A stretch of 64,000 nucleotides of DNA from Amycolatopsis acidicola. Lineage in GTDB: Bacteria; Actinomycetota; Actinomycetes; Mycobacteriales; Pseudonocardiaceae. The stretch's first letter is position 1. The number at the start of each line of letters is the position of its first letter. The position numbers were made by a program, and so were the translations under genes. The notes under the pieces were generated by a model, which saw nothing but the letters and a program-made list of their open reading frames with translations, was not told the DNA's origin and searched no databases. Below are positions 27,720-34,817 of this stretch, in pieces. The stretch lies in the NCBI RefSeq assembly GCF_007713735.2, contig NZ_VMNW02000006.1, forward strand, positions 117,847-181,846, in the 5' to 3' direction.

Positions 27720-27729
27720 GTCCGCGACG

Positions 27730-27769
27730 GGCTCTAGGTCTAGAGCCTCCTCCCTCTAGACCTAGAGCC
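27730..27769. repeat. perfect 16-bp inverted repeat, candidate transfer site (clt)
   Basis: GGCTCTAGGTCTAGAG (27,730-27,745) and CTCTAGACCTAGAGCC (27,754-27,769) are exact complements around an 8-bp CCTCCTCC spacer, and further CTAGACC and CTAGAGC half sites follow to 27,815. It begins 10 bp after the translocase stop. It may be a terminator, but repeated short sites beside a traB gene are also where clt loci lie. Confidence 0.7.
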
Positions 27770-27858
27770 TCCCCTAGACCCCGAAACAGCACCTGATCAG
27801 CGCCCTAGCCCCTAGAGGCGCGGGGCGAACACGCCCAAAAACAGCCCAGGAGACCACA

Positions 27859-28140
27859 TTGAACCCCCTCGACAGCCTGACTGCTTCGTTCTGTCTGGTC
27901 ATGCTCTTCGTCACCCTCGGCTACATCTGGTCGTGCGCCGTCTACCCCTACAAAGCGTGCCGCTCCTGCCGGGGCTTCGGCCACTTCCGCTCTTCGATCC
28001 TCGGTGCTATCCGGCTCTGCCGCCGCTGCAACGGCACCGGCCGCACGCTCCGCGCCGGACGCCGCGCTTACAACGCGACCGTGCGCGCTCACCGCGCCAT
28101 CCGCAAGGCACAGAACCGCGACCAGCGAGACGGCCAGTGA
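27859..28140 (+). CDS. membrane-anchored DnaJ-type zinc-finger protein
   Basis: A TTG start with CAGGAG upstream gives 93 aa. Residues 8-30 form a membrane helix (FCLVMLFVTLGYIWS). Two CxxCxGxG motifs follow (CRSCRGFG and CRRCNGTG), the zinc-binding pattern of the DnaJ cysteine-rich domain, and the tail is basic. There is no J domain. It sits between transfer and replication genes. Confidence 0.72.
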   Translation: MNPLDSLTASFCLVMLFVTLGYIWSCAVYPYKACRSCRGFGHFRSSILGAIRLCRRCNGTGRTLRAGRRAYNATVRAHRAIRKAQNRDQRDGQ

Positions 28141-28172
28141 CCCCCCTTCGTCCTTCGTCCGAAAGGTATTCA

Positions 28173-28685
28173 ATGAGCACCGCTCTGCTCGACCCGGAAC
28201 GCCAGTTCCTCGGTTGCGTGATGCAGCTCCCCATCAATCCGGCCCGGCGGCTACTCGCCGGGATGCGTCCGAACGACGTCGCCAACCCCCTTGCCGCGTT
28301 CGTTCTCCACCTCGCGATAGGCGCGGTGGCGAACGACCAGCCACCGATGCCCATCGTGCTCTTCGAACGCGCTCAGGAGATCGCAGGGCGGCCCCGTGCG
28401 GCACGGCTTCGTGAGATCGCAGCGTGGATCGCACGGACCTACGAGGCAGCACCGCTTGCCCCCGAACAGCACGCCGCGCACCTCAAGTCCGTAGTGCTCA
28501 AGGCCGCGTGGCGCCGGGCTGTCGACGAACACGCGCGCCGGATTCTCCAAGCCGTCGCCGAGTCGTCGACTGACGAACTGCACCGCCTCGCCGACGACAC
28601 CGGAGCAGCAGACGAACTGTGGACGCGCTACCGCGCGGCACTCAACAACGGAAGCGTTTCGGCGCGGCTGGAGGTCGTTGCCTGA
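28173..28685 (+). CDS. DnaB N-terminal-like replication accessory protein
   Basis: The ATG at 28,173 has GAAAGG upstream. The 170-aa helical product opens LLDPERQFLGCVMQLP and continues in the pattern of the DnaB helicase N-terminal domain, with no helicase motor. It overlaps the DUF3631 gene by one base (TGATG). In AICEs such proteins are encoded just before the replication protein and may recruit or mimic host replication factors. Confidence 0.7.
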   Translation: MSTALLDPERQFLGCVMQLPINPARRLLAGMRPNDVANPLAAFVLHLAIGAVANDQPPMPIVLFERAQEIAGRPRAARLREIAAWIARTYEAAPLAPEQHAAHLKSVVLKAAWRRAVDEHARRILQAVAESSTDELHRLADDTGAADELWTRYRAALNNGSVSARLEVVA

Positions 28686-30244
28686 TGGCTGACATCACCG
28701 AAGCTCTCTCGGCGATCGACGCGGCGATTGCCGACGAACCAGCCACCAACTGCCGCCAGTGCGGTCGGCCGCGTGACGACTCACCGTCGGCGGACTTCTG
28801 CTCCGAGAACTGCCAGCGGGTCTGGATGACGCGGCACAGCGCTGCAAAACAGGCCGAAGACCACGGCATCGCGCCGAACCGGGAGCTGCCCGAGGTCGCG
28901 CCGGTGCAACCACTGGACTGGCTCGGCCCGGCCCCGGCCGGCACTTTTCTCAAGCCGGGCGGGGAAGTGCTGGACGCGGTGGTGGCGTTCGTGTCGCGGT
29001 TCTCCGCGTTCCCGAACGAGCACTGCGCGCCGACGCTGGCCCTTTGGTACGCACACACGCACGTCGCCGAACGGCTCTACGTCACGCCCCGGCTCATCCT
29101 GGATTCCGCGGAGCCAGGTAGTGGCAAGACTCGCGTGCTGGAGGTCGGTCAGTACCTGGTGGCGAAACCGGAGATGACCATCAGCATCACTCCGGCGGCC
29201 ATCTTCCGGATGCTTGTCGACGGGCCGATGACGCTGCTGTTCGACGAGATCGACGCAGTGTTCAACCCAAAGACAGGCGGCAACAACGAGGATCTCCGTG
29301 CGCTGCTGAACGCGGGCTACAAGCGCACGGCGACCGTCACGCGGTGCGTGGGCGATGCGAAGAGCATGAACGTCACCCGCTTCCCCGTCTACGCACCCGT
29401 TGCCTTGGCCGGGATCGCGGGAGGGATGCCCGACACGATTACGACTCGGGCAATCACGATCCACATGCGCAAGCGCCGCTATGACGAAGTGGTCGAGGAG
29501 TTCATAGAACAGGACGTTGAGCGGGAAGCCACGCCGATTCGAGCCGACCTCGGGGCCTGGACAGCCCGTGTCGCGGACGAGATCGCCGGGGCGCGGCCCG
29601 AGCGACCCGAAGGTGTCCGGGACCGTGCGGCGGAGATCTGGCGGCCGCTGCTGGCCATCGCGGACGCGGCAGGCGGGCACTGGCCGGAGATCGCACGTAA
29701 AGCGTGCCGCCATTTCGTTGTGGAGGCAGGATCGCGGCCTGCCTCGCTCGGCGTGCGGTTGCTGGCCGATATGCGCGACATCTTCACCGCACGCGGCACC
29801 GACCGCATGGTGACGGCCGAGTTGATTCGGGAACTGCATGACGTCGAAGACGGGCCGTGGACCGACCTTCAGGGCAAGCCTCTCGACTCTCGACGACTCG
29901 CCAAGGAGCTTGAGCGGTACTTGGTGCGACCGAAAGACATCAAGGTCAACGGCAAGGCACTCAAGGGTTACCGCGTCGACGGCGACGGCGGACTTACCGA
30001 CGCGTGGAGCCGCTACCTGCCGCCGCTCGAAACGGCCGCGACCTCCGCGACCAACGCAACCGAGCAGGCCAACGCTCCATCTGACGCCGCGCCCCCGCCG
30101 CGACCAAGCGCGACCGGCGCGGCCCAATCGGTCGCGCTTGGTCGCGGCGCTAAGACACCGGCCGCAACCTCGCTGAACAGCGCGGTCGCGGAGGTCGCGG
30201 CAGTCGCGGACGAAACGCCCGGCAACCCCGAGGAGGCGCGATGA
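28685..30244 (+). CDS. DUF3631-type AICE replication protein
   Basis: The 519-aa product starts with a zinc-binding segment (CRQCGRP...FCSENCQRVW, residues 20-46). An ATPase core follows: Walker A-like SAEPGSGKTRVLE near 149 and LLFDEIDAVF near 183, then the DUF3631 C-terminal part (RADLGAWTARVADEIAG, LADMRDIFT). The final 75 residues are low-complexity Ala/Thr/Pro. Proteins of this type initiate AICE replication in several actinomycete elements. The low-complexity tail coincides with the repeat array at 30,037-30,208, suggesting the DNA there is constrained for another reason, perhaps as the origin. Confidence 0.82.
   Translation: MADITEALSAIDAAIADEPATNCRQCGRPRDDSPSADFCSENCQRVWMTRHSAAKQAEDHGIAPNRELPEVAPVQPLDWLGPAPAGTFLKPGGEVLDAVVAFVSRFSAFPNEHCAPTLALWYAHTHVAERLYVTPRLILDSAEPGSGKTRVLEVGQYLVAKPEMTISITPAAIFRMLVDGPMTLLFDEIDAVFNPKTGGNNEDLRALLNAGYKRTATVTRCVGDAKSMNVTRFPVYAPVALAGIAGGMPDTITTRAITIHMRKRRYDEVVEEFIEQDVEREATPIRADLGAWTARVADEIAGARPERPEGVRDRAAEIWRPLLAIADAAGGHWPEIARKACRHFVVEAGSRPASLGVRLLADMRDIFTARGTDRMVTAELIRELHDVEDGPWTDLQGKPLDSRRLAKELERYLVRPKDIKVNGKALKGYRVDGDGGLTDAWSRYLPPLETAATSATNATEQANAPSDAAPPPRPSATGAAQSVALGRGAKTPAATSLNSAVAEVAAVADETPGNPEEAR
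30037..30208. repeat. symmetric CGCGACC/GGTCGCG array, candidate replication origin
   Basis: CGCGACC occurs at 30,037, 30,046, 30,099 and 30,109; its complement GGTCGCG occurs at 30,130, 30,140, 30,184 and 30,193, with a near copy at 30,202. All left copies point one way and all right copies the other, about a centre near 30,122. The inner four lie in a perfect 21-bp inverted repeat (30,096-30,116 and 30,129-30,149) with a 12-bp spacer. The array is inside the 3' end of the replication gene. Confidence 0.75.
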
Positions 30245-30528
30245 CCAATGACACCAAGGCGGCGGAGATCGCCTCGCTCCTGGCCAAACTCGCTGAACTG
30301 ATGGTGAACCAGCCGCAGGAGGCGCCGCGTCCGGCCACGATGCCGGAACGCGTGCTCCTGAAAGTCGAAGAAGCCGCCGCACGCTTGGGAATCGGCCGGA
30401 CCAAGACCTACGCACTCGTGAAGTCCGGCGACCTGGAATCCGTATTGATCGGCACGTTGCGGCGCATCCCTGCCGACGCGGTCACGGCCTATGCCGCTCG
30501 GCTCATCTCTGCTCAAAAAGCCGCCTGA
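30241..30528 (+). CDS. xis: excisionase (recombination directionality factor)
   Basis: The ATG overlaps the replication gene stop (ATGA). The 95-aa protein has an excisionase/MerR-like winged helix at residues 38-85 (LLKVEEAAARLGIGRTKTYA, LRRIPADAVTAY). It should bend attL and attR DNA to favour excision with the integrase 36 bases downstream. Rep-xis-int in this order is the classic pSAM2 arrangement. Confidence 0.88.
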   Translation: MTNDTKAAEIASLLAKLAELMVNQPQEAPRPATMPERVLLKVEEAAARLGIGRTKTYALVKSGDLESVLIGTLRRIPADAVTAYAARLISAQKAA

Positions 30529-30563
30529 AACAACTTCGCCTGACACAAATAGGAGAAAAATCA

Positions 30564-32051
30564 GTGGGACGCAACAAACGCCCCGAGGGCACTCGTGCGC
30601 CGAATGGCACCTCCAGTGTCTACTTAGGAAAGGACGGGAAATGGCACGGTCGCGTGACCGTGGGTGTGCGCGACGACGGCACGCCGGACCGTCGCCACGT
30701 CAAGCGGAAGACCGAAAGTGAAGTCATCAAGGCCGTACGGGCGCTCGAAAAGGAGAGGGATGCGGGCAACGTTCGTAAGCCCGGCCGAGTCCAGACTGTG
30801 GCGCAGTGGCTTACGCACTGGGTTGAGAACATCGCGGCCCCGACCGTGCGACCGACCACGATGGTTGGGTATCGAGCTTCGGTCTACAAGCACCTGATCC
30901 CCGGTGTCGGTGCGCATCGGCTCGACAAGCTTCAGCCTGAGCACCTCGAAAAGCTCTACGGCCGCATGATTGCGCCTTCCCCGCAAGGGAAAGGACTCAA
31001 GCCTGCGACTGCACACCTGGCCCATCGGACGGTCCGCGTTGCTCTAAACGAAGCAGTGAGGCGCAAGCACATCACGCAGAATCCGGCGAGGGTGGCGAAG
31101 GCTCCGCGCGTTGTGGTGGAAGAGATCGTGCCTTTCACAGTCGAGGAAGCTCAACGACTGTTCGATGTCGCCTCGACCATGCGCAACGGCGCCCGGTTCA
31201 TCGTCGCGCTGACGCTCGGGCTTCGGCGCGGTGAAGCGCTGGGACTTCGTTGGTCGGACGTTGATATCGCGTGGGAGCACGGTTGCGCCGTGGTGAGCGT
31301 CTGCCGGAGCCAGCGCAAGCCGGAGGCGTGCCCGCATCGCGCGGGCTCCGGCACGCTCACGATTCGGCGCGCTGTCCAGCAGATGACTTGGAAGCACGGA
31401 TGCTCGCCGGAGGAACGTTGCGGCGAGGAGCGTCCGGCGAACTGCCCTCACCGTCACGGCGGAGGGATTGTCGTCGGCGAGGTGAAGTCTCGCGCCGGGC
31501 AACGCGTGGTCGGCTTGCCTGCCCCTCTGATCGACGCATTGGAGGCTCATCGGGCTCGACAGGCTGAAGAGCGGAGGGCAGCAGCCGACCTGTGGGTTCA
31601 GGGCGATTGGCTGTTCACGAATCCCTGCGGGGGCGTTCTGCACCCGAAGGAGTACCACCGTGCCTGGAAGTCCCTCCTCCGTAAGGCCGACGTGCGGGAC
31701 GCCAGGCTCCACGACGCGCGGCACACGGCGGCGACGATGCTGCTTGTCCTCAAGGTTCCGCTCCCGGCCGTCATGGAACTGATGGGCTGGTCGGACGCCG
31801 CGATCGCCAAGAGGTACATGCACGTGCCGCGTGAGGTCGTGACGTCCATCGCGAAGGAAGTGGGCGAGCTGATGTGGAAGCAAGCTGGAAAGGACGACCA
31901 GGCGGTGAACGGGCCGGACCTCACGCCCGAGCAGCAGCAGGCGATACGACAACTCGCAGGAACTTTGCCAGAGCAGTGGGGGCGCCACCTGACCGAACTG
32001 CTTCCGGACGAAGGCGAAGATGGCGGGGCCGGGGCCACAATACCGGCCTGA
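30564..32051 (+). CDS. int: tyrosine site-specific integrase
   Basis: A GTG start gives 495 aa. The N-terminal arm-binding part (WHGRVTVGVRDDGTPDRRHV) and a SAM-like core-binding domain (about 75-175) precede the catalytic domain. Catalytic residues are visible: Arg221 in LGLRRGEAL, His383-Asp-Ala-Arg386 in LHDARHT, and Tyr418 in KRYMHVP. Between residues 250 and 310 there is an insertion with clustered Cys-Pro-His motifs (EACPHR, HGCSPEERCG, ANCPHRH) that may bind zinc. The gene ends 310 bases from the right attachment site. Confidence 0.94.
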   Translation: MGRNKRPEGTRAPNGTSSVYLGKDGKWHGRVTVGVRDDGTPDRRHVKRKTESEVIKAVRALEKERDAGNVRKPGRVQTVAQWLTHWVENIAAPTVRPTTMVGYRASVYKHLIPGVGAHRLDKLQPEHLEKLYGRMIAPSPQGKGLKPATAHLAHRTVRVALNEAVRRKHITQNPARVAKAPRVVVEEIVPFTVEEAQRLFDVASTMRNGARFIVALTLGLRRGEALGLRWSDVDIAWEHGCAVVSVCRSQRKPEACPHRAGSGTLTIRRAVQQMTWKHGCSPEERCGEERPANCPHRHGGGIVVGEVKSRAGQRVVGLPAPLIDALEAHRARQAEERRAAADLWVQGDWLFTNPCGGVLHPKEYHRAWKSLLRKADVRDARLHDARHTAATMLLVLKVPLPAVMELMGWSDAAIAKRYMHVPREVVTSIAKEVGELMWKQAGKDDQAVNGPDLTPEQQQAIRQLAGTLPEQWGRHLTELLPDEGEDGGAGATIPA

Positions 32052-32085
32052 ACAGCGAAAACAAGCCCAGCCTTGACGGCCAGAC

Positions 32086-32286
32086 TCAGTCGTTTGTCAA
32101 GTAACGAGGTTTTTTTGAAGTAGTGATGGCGCTAAGAACAACTGCAGCACCGGCGGCAAACGCGGTGACGATCAGCAAGACGATCTGGACCGGGTAGGGA
32201 AGCGCCTCGAAGCCCGCCAGGACTTGGGCCGCAGTGGCTGTGGCCGCCAGTATCCCGGCGATGACAACAGGCCAACGACGGTCCAT
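32086..32286 (-). CDS. small two-helix membrane protein at the AICE right end
   Basis: From an ATG at 32,286 the 66-aa product has two hydrophobic helices (VVIAGILAATATAAQVLAGF and VQIVLLIVTAFAAGAAVVLS) and a basic tail. No clear ribosome site is visible, so it may be leaderless or not expressed. It is the only frame between int and the attachment site and converges on int. Confidence 0.45.
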   Translation of the reverse strand: MDRRWPVVIAGILAATATAAQVLAGFEALPYPVQIVLLIVTAFAAGAAVVLSAITTSKKPRYLTND

Positions 32287-32339
32287 CAGTCGATAGTACA
32301 ACCGCAGGCGGACGGGCCTGGACCGGCGCGCCGAGTGCA

Positions 32340-32361
32340 AATGAGACCCAAACTGAGACCC
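32340..32361. repeat. candidate integrase arm site, right
   Basis: Exact copy of the 22-bp sequence at 14,690-14,711, with two TGAGACCC units. It abuts the 115-bp attachment repeat. Confidence 0.6.
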
Positions 32362-32476
32362 AACGACAAAACGCCCCTCCCCGCTCAACCCGGGGAGGGA
32401 CGCTCTGCCTGCTCAAAGAGCGGTAGCGGTGGGATTTGAACCCACGGACGGGGTTAACCGTCACACGATTTCGAGT
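32362..32476. repeat. right attachment site of the AICE (115-bp direct repeat)
   Basis: Copy of 14,450-14,564 with one mismatch. It restores the 3' half and the terminator of tRNA-Ser(CGA), so this half of the functional tRNA gene is element-derived. Identity ends in the anticodon loop, marking the likely crossover. Confidence 0.93.
32367..32400 (-). terminator. terminator of tRNA-Ser(CGA), carried by the AICE
   Basis: CCCTCCCC pairs with GGGGAGGG (32,375-32,382 with 32,392-32,399), followed on the minus strand by a short T run. An identical hairpin lies in the left attachment repeat, so the element replaces tRNA terminator as well as tRNA sequence. Confidence 0.85.
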
Positions 32477-32507
32477 CGTGCTCCTTCGGCCGCTCGGACA
32501 CGCTACC
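32421..32507 (-). tRNA. tRNA-Ser (anticodon CGA), AICE target
   Basis: The 87-nt sequence has acceptor stem GGTAGCG/CGCTACC, anticodon stem CACGA/TCGTG with loop CTCGAAA (anticodon CGA), a long variable arm and T arm GGTTCAAATCC. The 5' half is chromosomal and the 3' half comes from the integrated element. It reads TCG codons. Confidence 0.96.
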
Positions 32508-32574
32508 GCCGACTAGGGTACTGCACGGTCTCAGCGCGTCCGCACCCACCTGCGCCTCGTGATCGGGCGGCGGC

Positions 32575-33027
32575 TCACGCCTCCCGGCGCCCCGCGAAGA
32601 ACTCGTCCAGGAGCGCCGCACACTCGTCCTCCAGCACGCCGCCGACGACCTCGGGCCGGTGGTTCAGCCGCCGGTCGCGCACCACGTCCCACAACGACCC
32701 GACGGCTCCCGTCCTCGGTTCCCACGCGCCGAACACCAACCGTGCGACGCGGGCGTTCACCAGGGCACCCGCGCACATCGTGCAAGGCTCGACCGTCACC
32801 GCGAGCGTGCAGCCCTCCAACCGCCAGCCGTCGCCGTGGTTCCGGGCCGCTTCGCGCAGGGCGAGGATCTCCGCGTGCGCCGTCGGGTCGCCCAGCTCCT
32901 CGCGCGCGTTGCGGGCGCCGGCCAGCAGCTTGCCGTCGGGGGCGAACACCGCGGCGCCGATCGGCACGTCGGGCCCCGCCGAGCGGGCGGCGTCGAGTGC
33001 GACGCGGATGCGATCGGCGTCGTCCAT
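32575..33027 (-). CDS. tadA: tRNA-specific adenosine deaminase
   Basis: The 150-aa enzyme converts the wobble adenosine of tRNA-Arg(ACG) to inosine. The zinc and catalytic motifs HAE (near 52) and PCTMCAGA (near 81) are intact and the length is normal. Its start overlaps the stop of the partner gene upstream by one base. The placement next to a tRNA gene appears incidental. Confidence 0.95.
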   Translation of the reverse strand: MDDADRIRVALDAARSAGPDVPIGAAVFAPDGKLLAGARNAREELGDPTAHAEILALREAARNHGDGWRLEGCTLAVTVEPCTMCAGALVNARVARLVFGAWEPRTGAVGSLWDVVRDRRLNHRPEVVGGVLEDECAALLDEFFAGRREA

Positions 33028-33509
33028 CAGATCTCGTCGAGCAGCGCGCTCAGCTCGGTGTCGAACCCGCAGCGCTGGGCGATCATCTGCAGCTGCTCGT
33101 CCGGATACAGATCCACCTCGCCGGCGATCACCTCGAGCTCCGGGGCGGGCAGCCCGATGTCGGCGAGGATCTCCAGATCGCCCTCCGGCCAGATCGACTC
33201 GTCGTCCTCGTCCGGCGGGTCGGCGCGCAGCAGGTCGAGCACGTCCGCCGCGATGTCGTAGTCCAGCGCCGCCGCGGCGTCCGACAACAACAACGAGGGC
33301 CCGCGCGGACTGGGCCGGACGATCACGAAGAACTCGTCGTCCACCGCGAGCAGCCCGAAAACCGCCCCGGTCGACCGCATCTTCGCCAGCTCAGTGATCG
33401 CCGCGTCCAGGTTCGTGAGCGCGGCGGGCTCCAGCGCGCTGCAGCGCCATCGGCCGTCCTCCCGAACCACGGCCACCGCGAAACCCGCGACCGGCTCCTG
33501 CACCGCCAT
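33027..33509 (-). CDS. tRNA adenosine deaminase-associated protein
   Basis: From the ATG at 33,509 the product is 160 aa. It starts FAVAVVREDGRWRCSALEP and contains LDAAITELAKMRSTGAVFGL and acidic segments (PPDEDDESIWPEGDLEILAD). Proteins of this kind are encoded directly upstream of tadA throughout actinobacteria. Their role is not established. Overlap with tadA (ATGA) shows co-translation. Confidence 0.85.
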   Translation of the reverse strand: MAVQEPVAGFAVAVVREDGRWRCSALEPAALTNLDAAITELAKMRSTGAVFGLLAVDDEFFVIVRPSPRGPSLLLSDAAAALDYDIAADVLDLLRADPPDEDDESIWPEGDLEILADIGLPAPELEVIAGEVDLYPDEQLQMIAQRCGFDTELSALLDEI

Positions 33510-33557
33510 GCGCACACCGTATACCTGCGAAGTACGGATATGGGTGAGGATCGACCC

Positions 33558-34811
33558 ATGACCGGACCCACTGATCTGCCTTCGCTGCCGGACGCACGGC
33601 TCGCCGGGCTGCGCGCCGAGGCGGAGACCCTGCAATCGGCCACTGTCGAGCTCCGGCGGGACCTCCACCGCTACCCCGAACGGGGGCTCCAGCTGCCCCG
33701 CACCCAGGAAAAGATCCTGCAGGCGCTGGACGGCCTGCCGCTGGAGATCACCCGCGGCAAGAGCACCACCTCGGTCACGGCCGTGCTGCGCGGCGGGCAA
33801 CCCGGCCCGGCGGTGCTGCTGCGAGCCGACATGGACGCGCTGCCGCTGCAGGAGGACACGGGGGTCGAGTACGCGTCGACCGTCGAGGGGTCCATGCACG
33901 CCTGCGGGCACGACGCCCACACGGCGATGCTCGTTTCGGCGGCGAAGCTGCTCACGCGGCACGCCGACGAGCTGGCCGGTTCGGTCGTGTTCATGTTCCA
34001 GCCCGGCGAGGAGGGTTTCCACGGCGCGCGGCACATGATCCACGAAGGCGTGCTCGACGCGGCCGGCGAACGGGTCGAGCGGGTCTTCGGCCTGCACATC
34101 ATCGCGAACATGCCGGCCGGCCAGATCCAGACGCGGCCCGGGCCGCTGATGGCCTCGGCGGACACCTTCAGCGTGCAGGTGATCGGCAAGGGCGGGCACG
34201 GTTCGGCGCCCCACCACACGATCGACCCGATCCCGGCCGCCGCGGAGATGGTCGGCGCCCTGCAGACGCTGATCACCCGGCGCGTCAGCGTGTTCGAGCC
34301 CGCCGTGCTGTCGGTGACCCGGATAGCGGCGGGCACCACGACGAACATCGTCCCCGAGACCGCCGAGCTGGAGGGCACGATCCGCACGCTCTCGGAGAGC
34401 ACGCGCGCGTTCGTGCGGGCCGAGCTGCCGAAGGTGTGCGAAGCCGTGGGCACCGCGCACGGCTGCCGGGTTTACGCCGACATCGAACCGGGTTACCCGG
34501 TCACGGTGAACGACCCGCTCGAAGCAGGCCGCGCGCTGGCGCTGGCGCGCGAGGTGCTGGGCGAGGACCAGGCCGTCGTGATGCGGGACCCGATCATGGG
34601 GGCCGAGGACTTTTCGTATGTGCTGCAACGAGTTCCCGGGGCCTTCGCGTTCGTCGGCGGATGCCCGCCGGACACCGAGCCGGACGAAGCGGCGGCCAAT
34701 CACTCCAATCGCGTGACGTATGACGAAAGCGCTTTCTCCGCCGGTGTGGCAATGCACGCGGCCTTCGCGCTGGACGCCCTGCGCCCGCCGCACCGAACAC
34801 TGGCAGGATGA
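33558..34811 (+). CDS. M20-family amidohydrolase (M20D)
   Basis: I choose the ATG at 33,558, with GAGG upstream, giving 417 aa. Metal ligands and motifs of M20D enzymes are present: LRADMDALP, MHACGHDAHTAM, FMFQPGEEG, and MGAEDFSY near the C terminus. The middle GGHGSAPHHTIDPI is in the dimerisation domain. Relatives cleave N-acyl amino acids such as hippurate or auxin conjugates. It is followed 6 bases later by tyrA. Confidence 0.9.
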   Translation: MTGPTDLPSLPDARLAGLRAEAETLQSATVELRRDLHRYPERGLQLPRTQEKILQALDGLPLEITRGKSTTSVTAVLRGGQPGPAVLLRADMDALPLQEDTGVEYASTVEGSMHACGHDAHTAMLVSAAKLLTRHADELAGSVVFMFQPGEEGFHGARHMIHEGVLDAAGERVERVFGLHIIANMPAGQIQTRPGPLMASADTFSVQVIGKGGHGSAPHHTIDPIPAAAEMVGALQTLITRRVSVFEPAVLSVTRIAAGTTTNIVPETAELEGTIRTLSESTRAFVRAELPKVCEAVGTAHGCRVYADIEPGYPVTVNDPLEAGRALALAREVLGEDQAVVMRDPIMGAEDFSYVLQRVPGAFAFVGGCPPDTEPDEAAANHSNRVTYDESAFSAGVAMHAAFALDALRPPHRTLAG

Positions 34812-34817
34812 CGCCCC

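Larger units (their letters stand above)
14565..32476. mobile_element. actinomycete integrative and conjugative element (AICE, pSAM2-like) in tRNA-Ser(CGA)
   Basis: About 17.9 kb lies between the crossover ends of the two 115-bp repeats. It holds the core AICE set in order: a DnaB-N-like protein, a DUF3631 replication protein, an excisionase and a tyrosine integrase next to the right end, with a TraB/FtsK-type double-strand DNA translocase and Spd-like membrane proteins upstream, plus GntR and XRE regulators. The left 4 kb is AT-richer cargo. All core genes are open and motif-complete, so the element may be active. Cargo includes a NYN protein, a predicted nuclease pair and an APH-family kinase. 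Confidence 0.93.
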
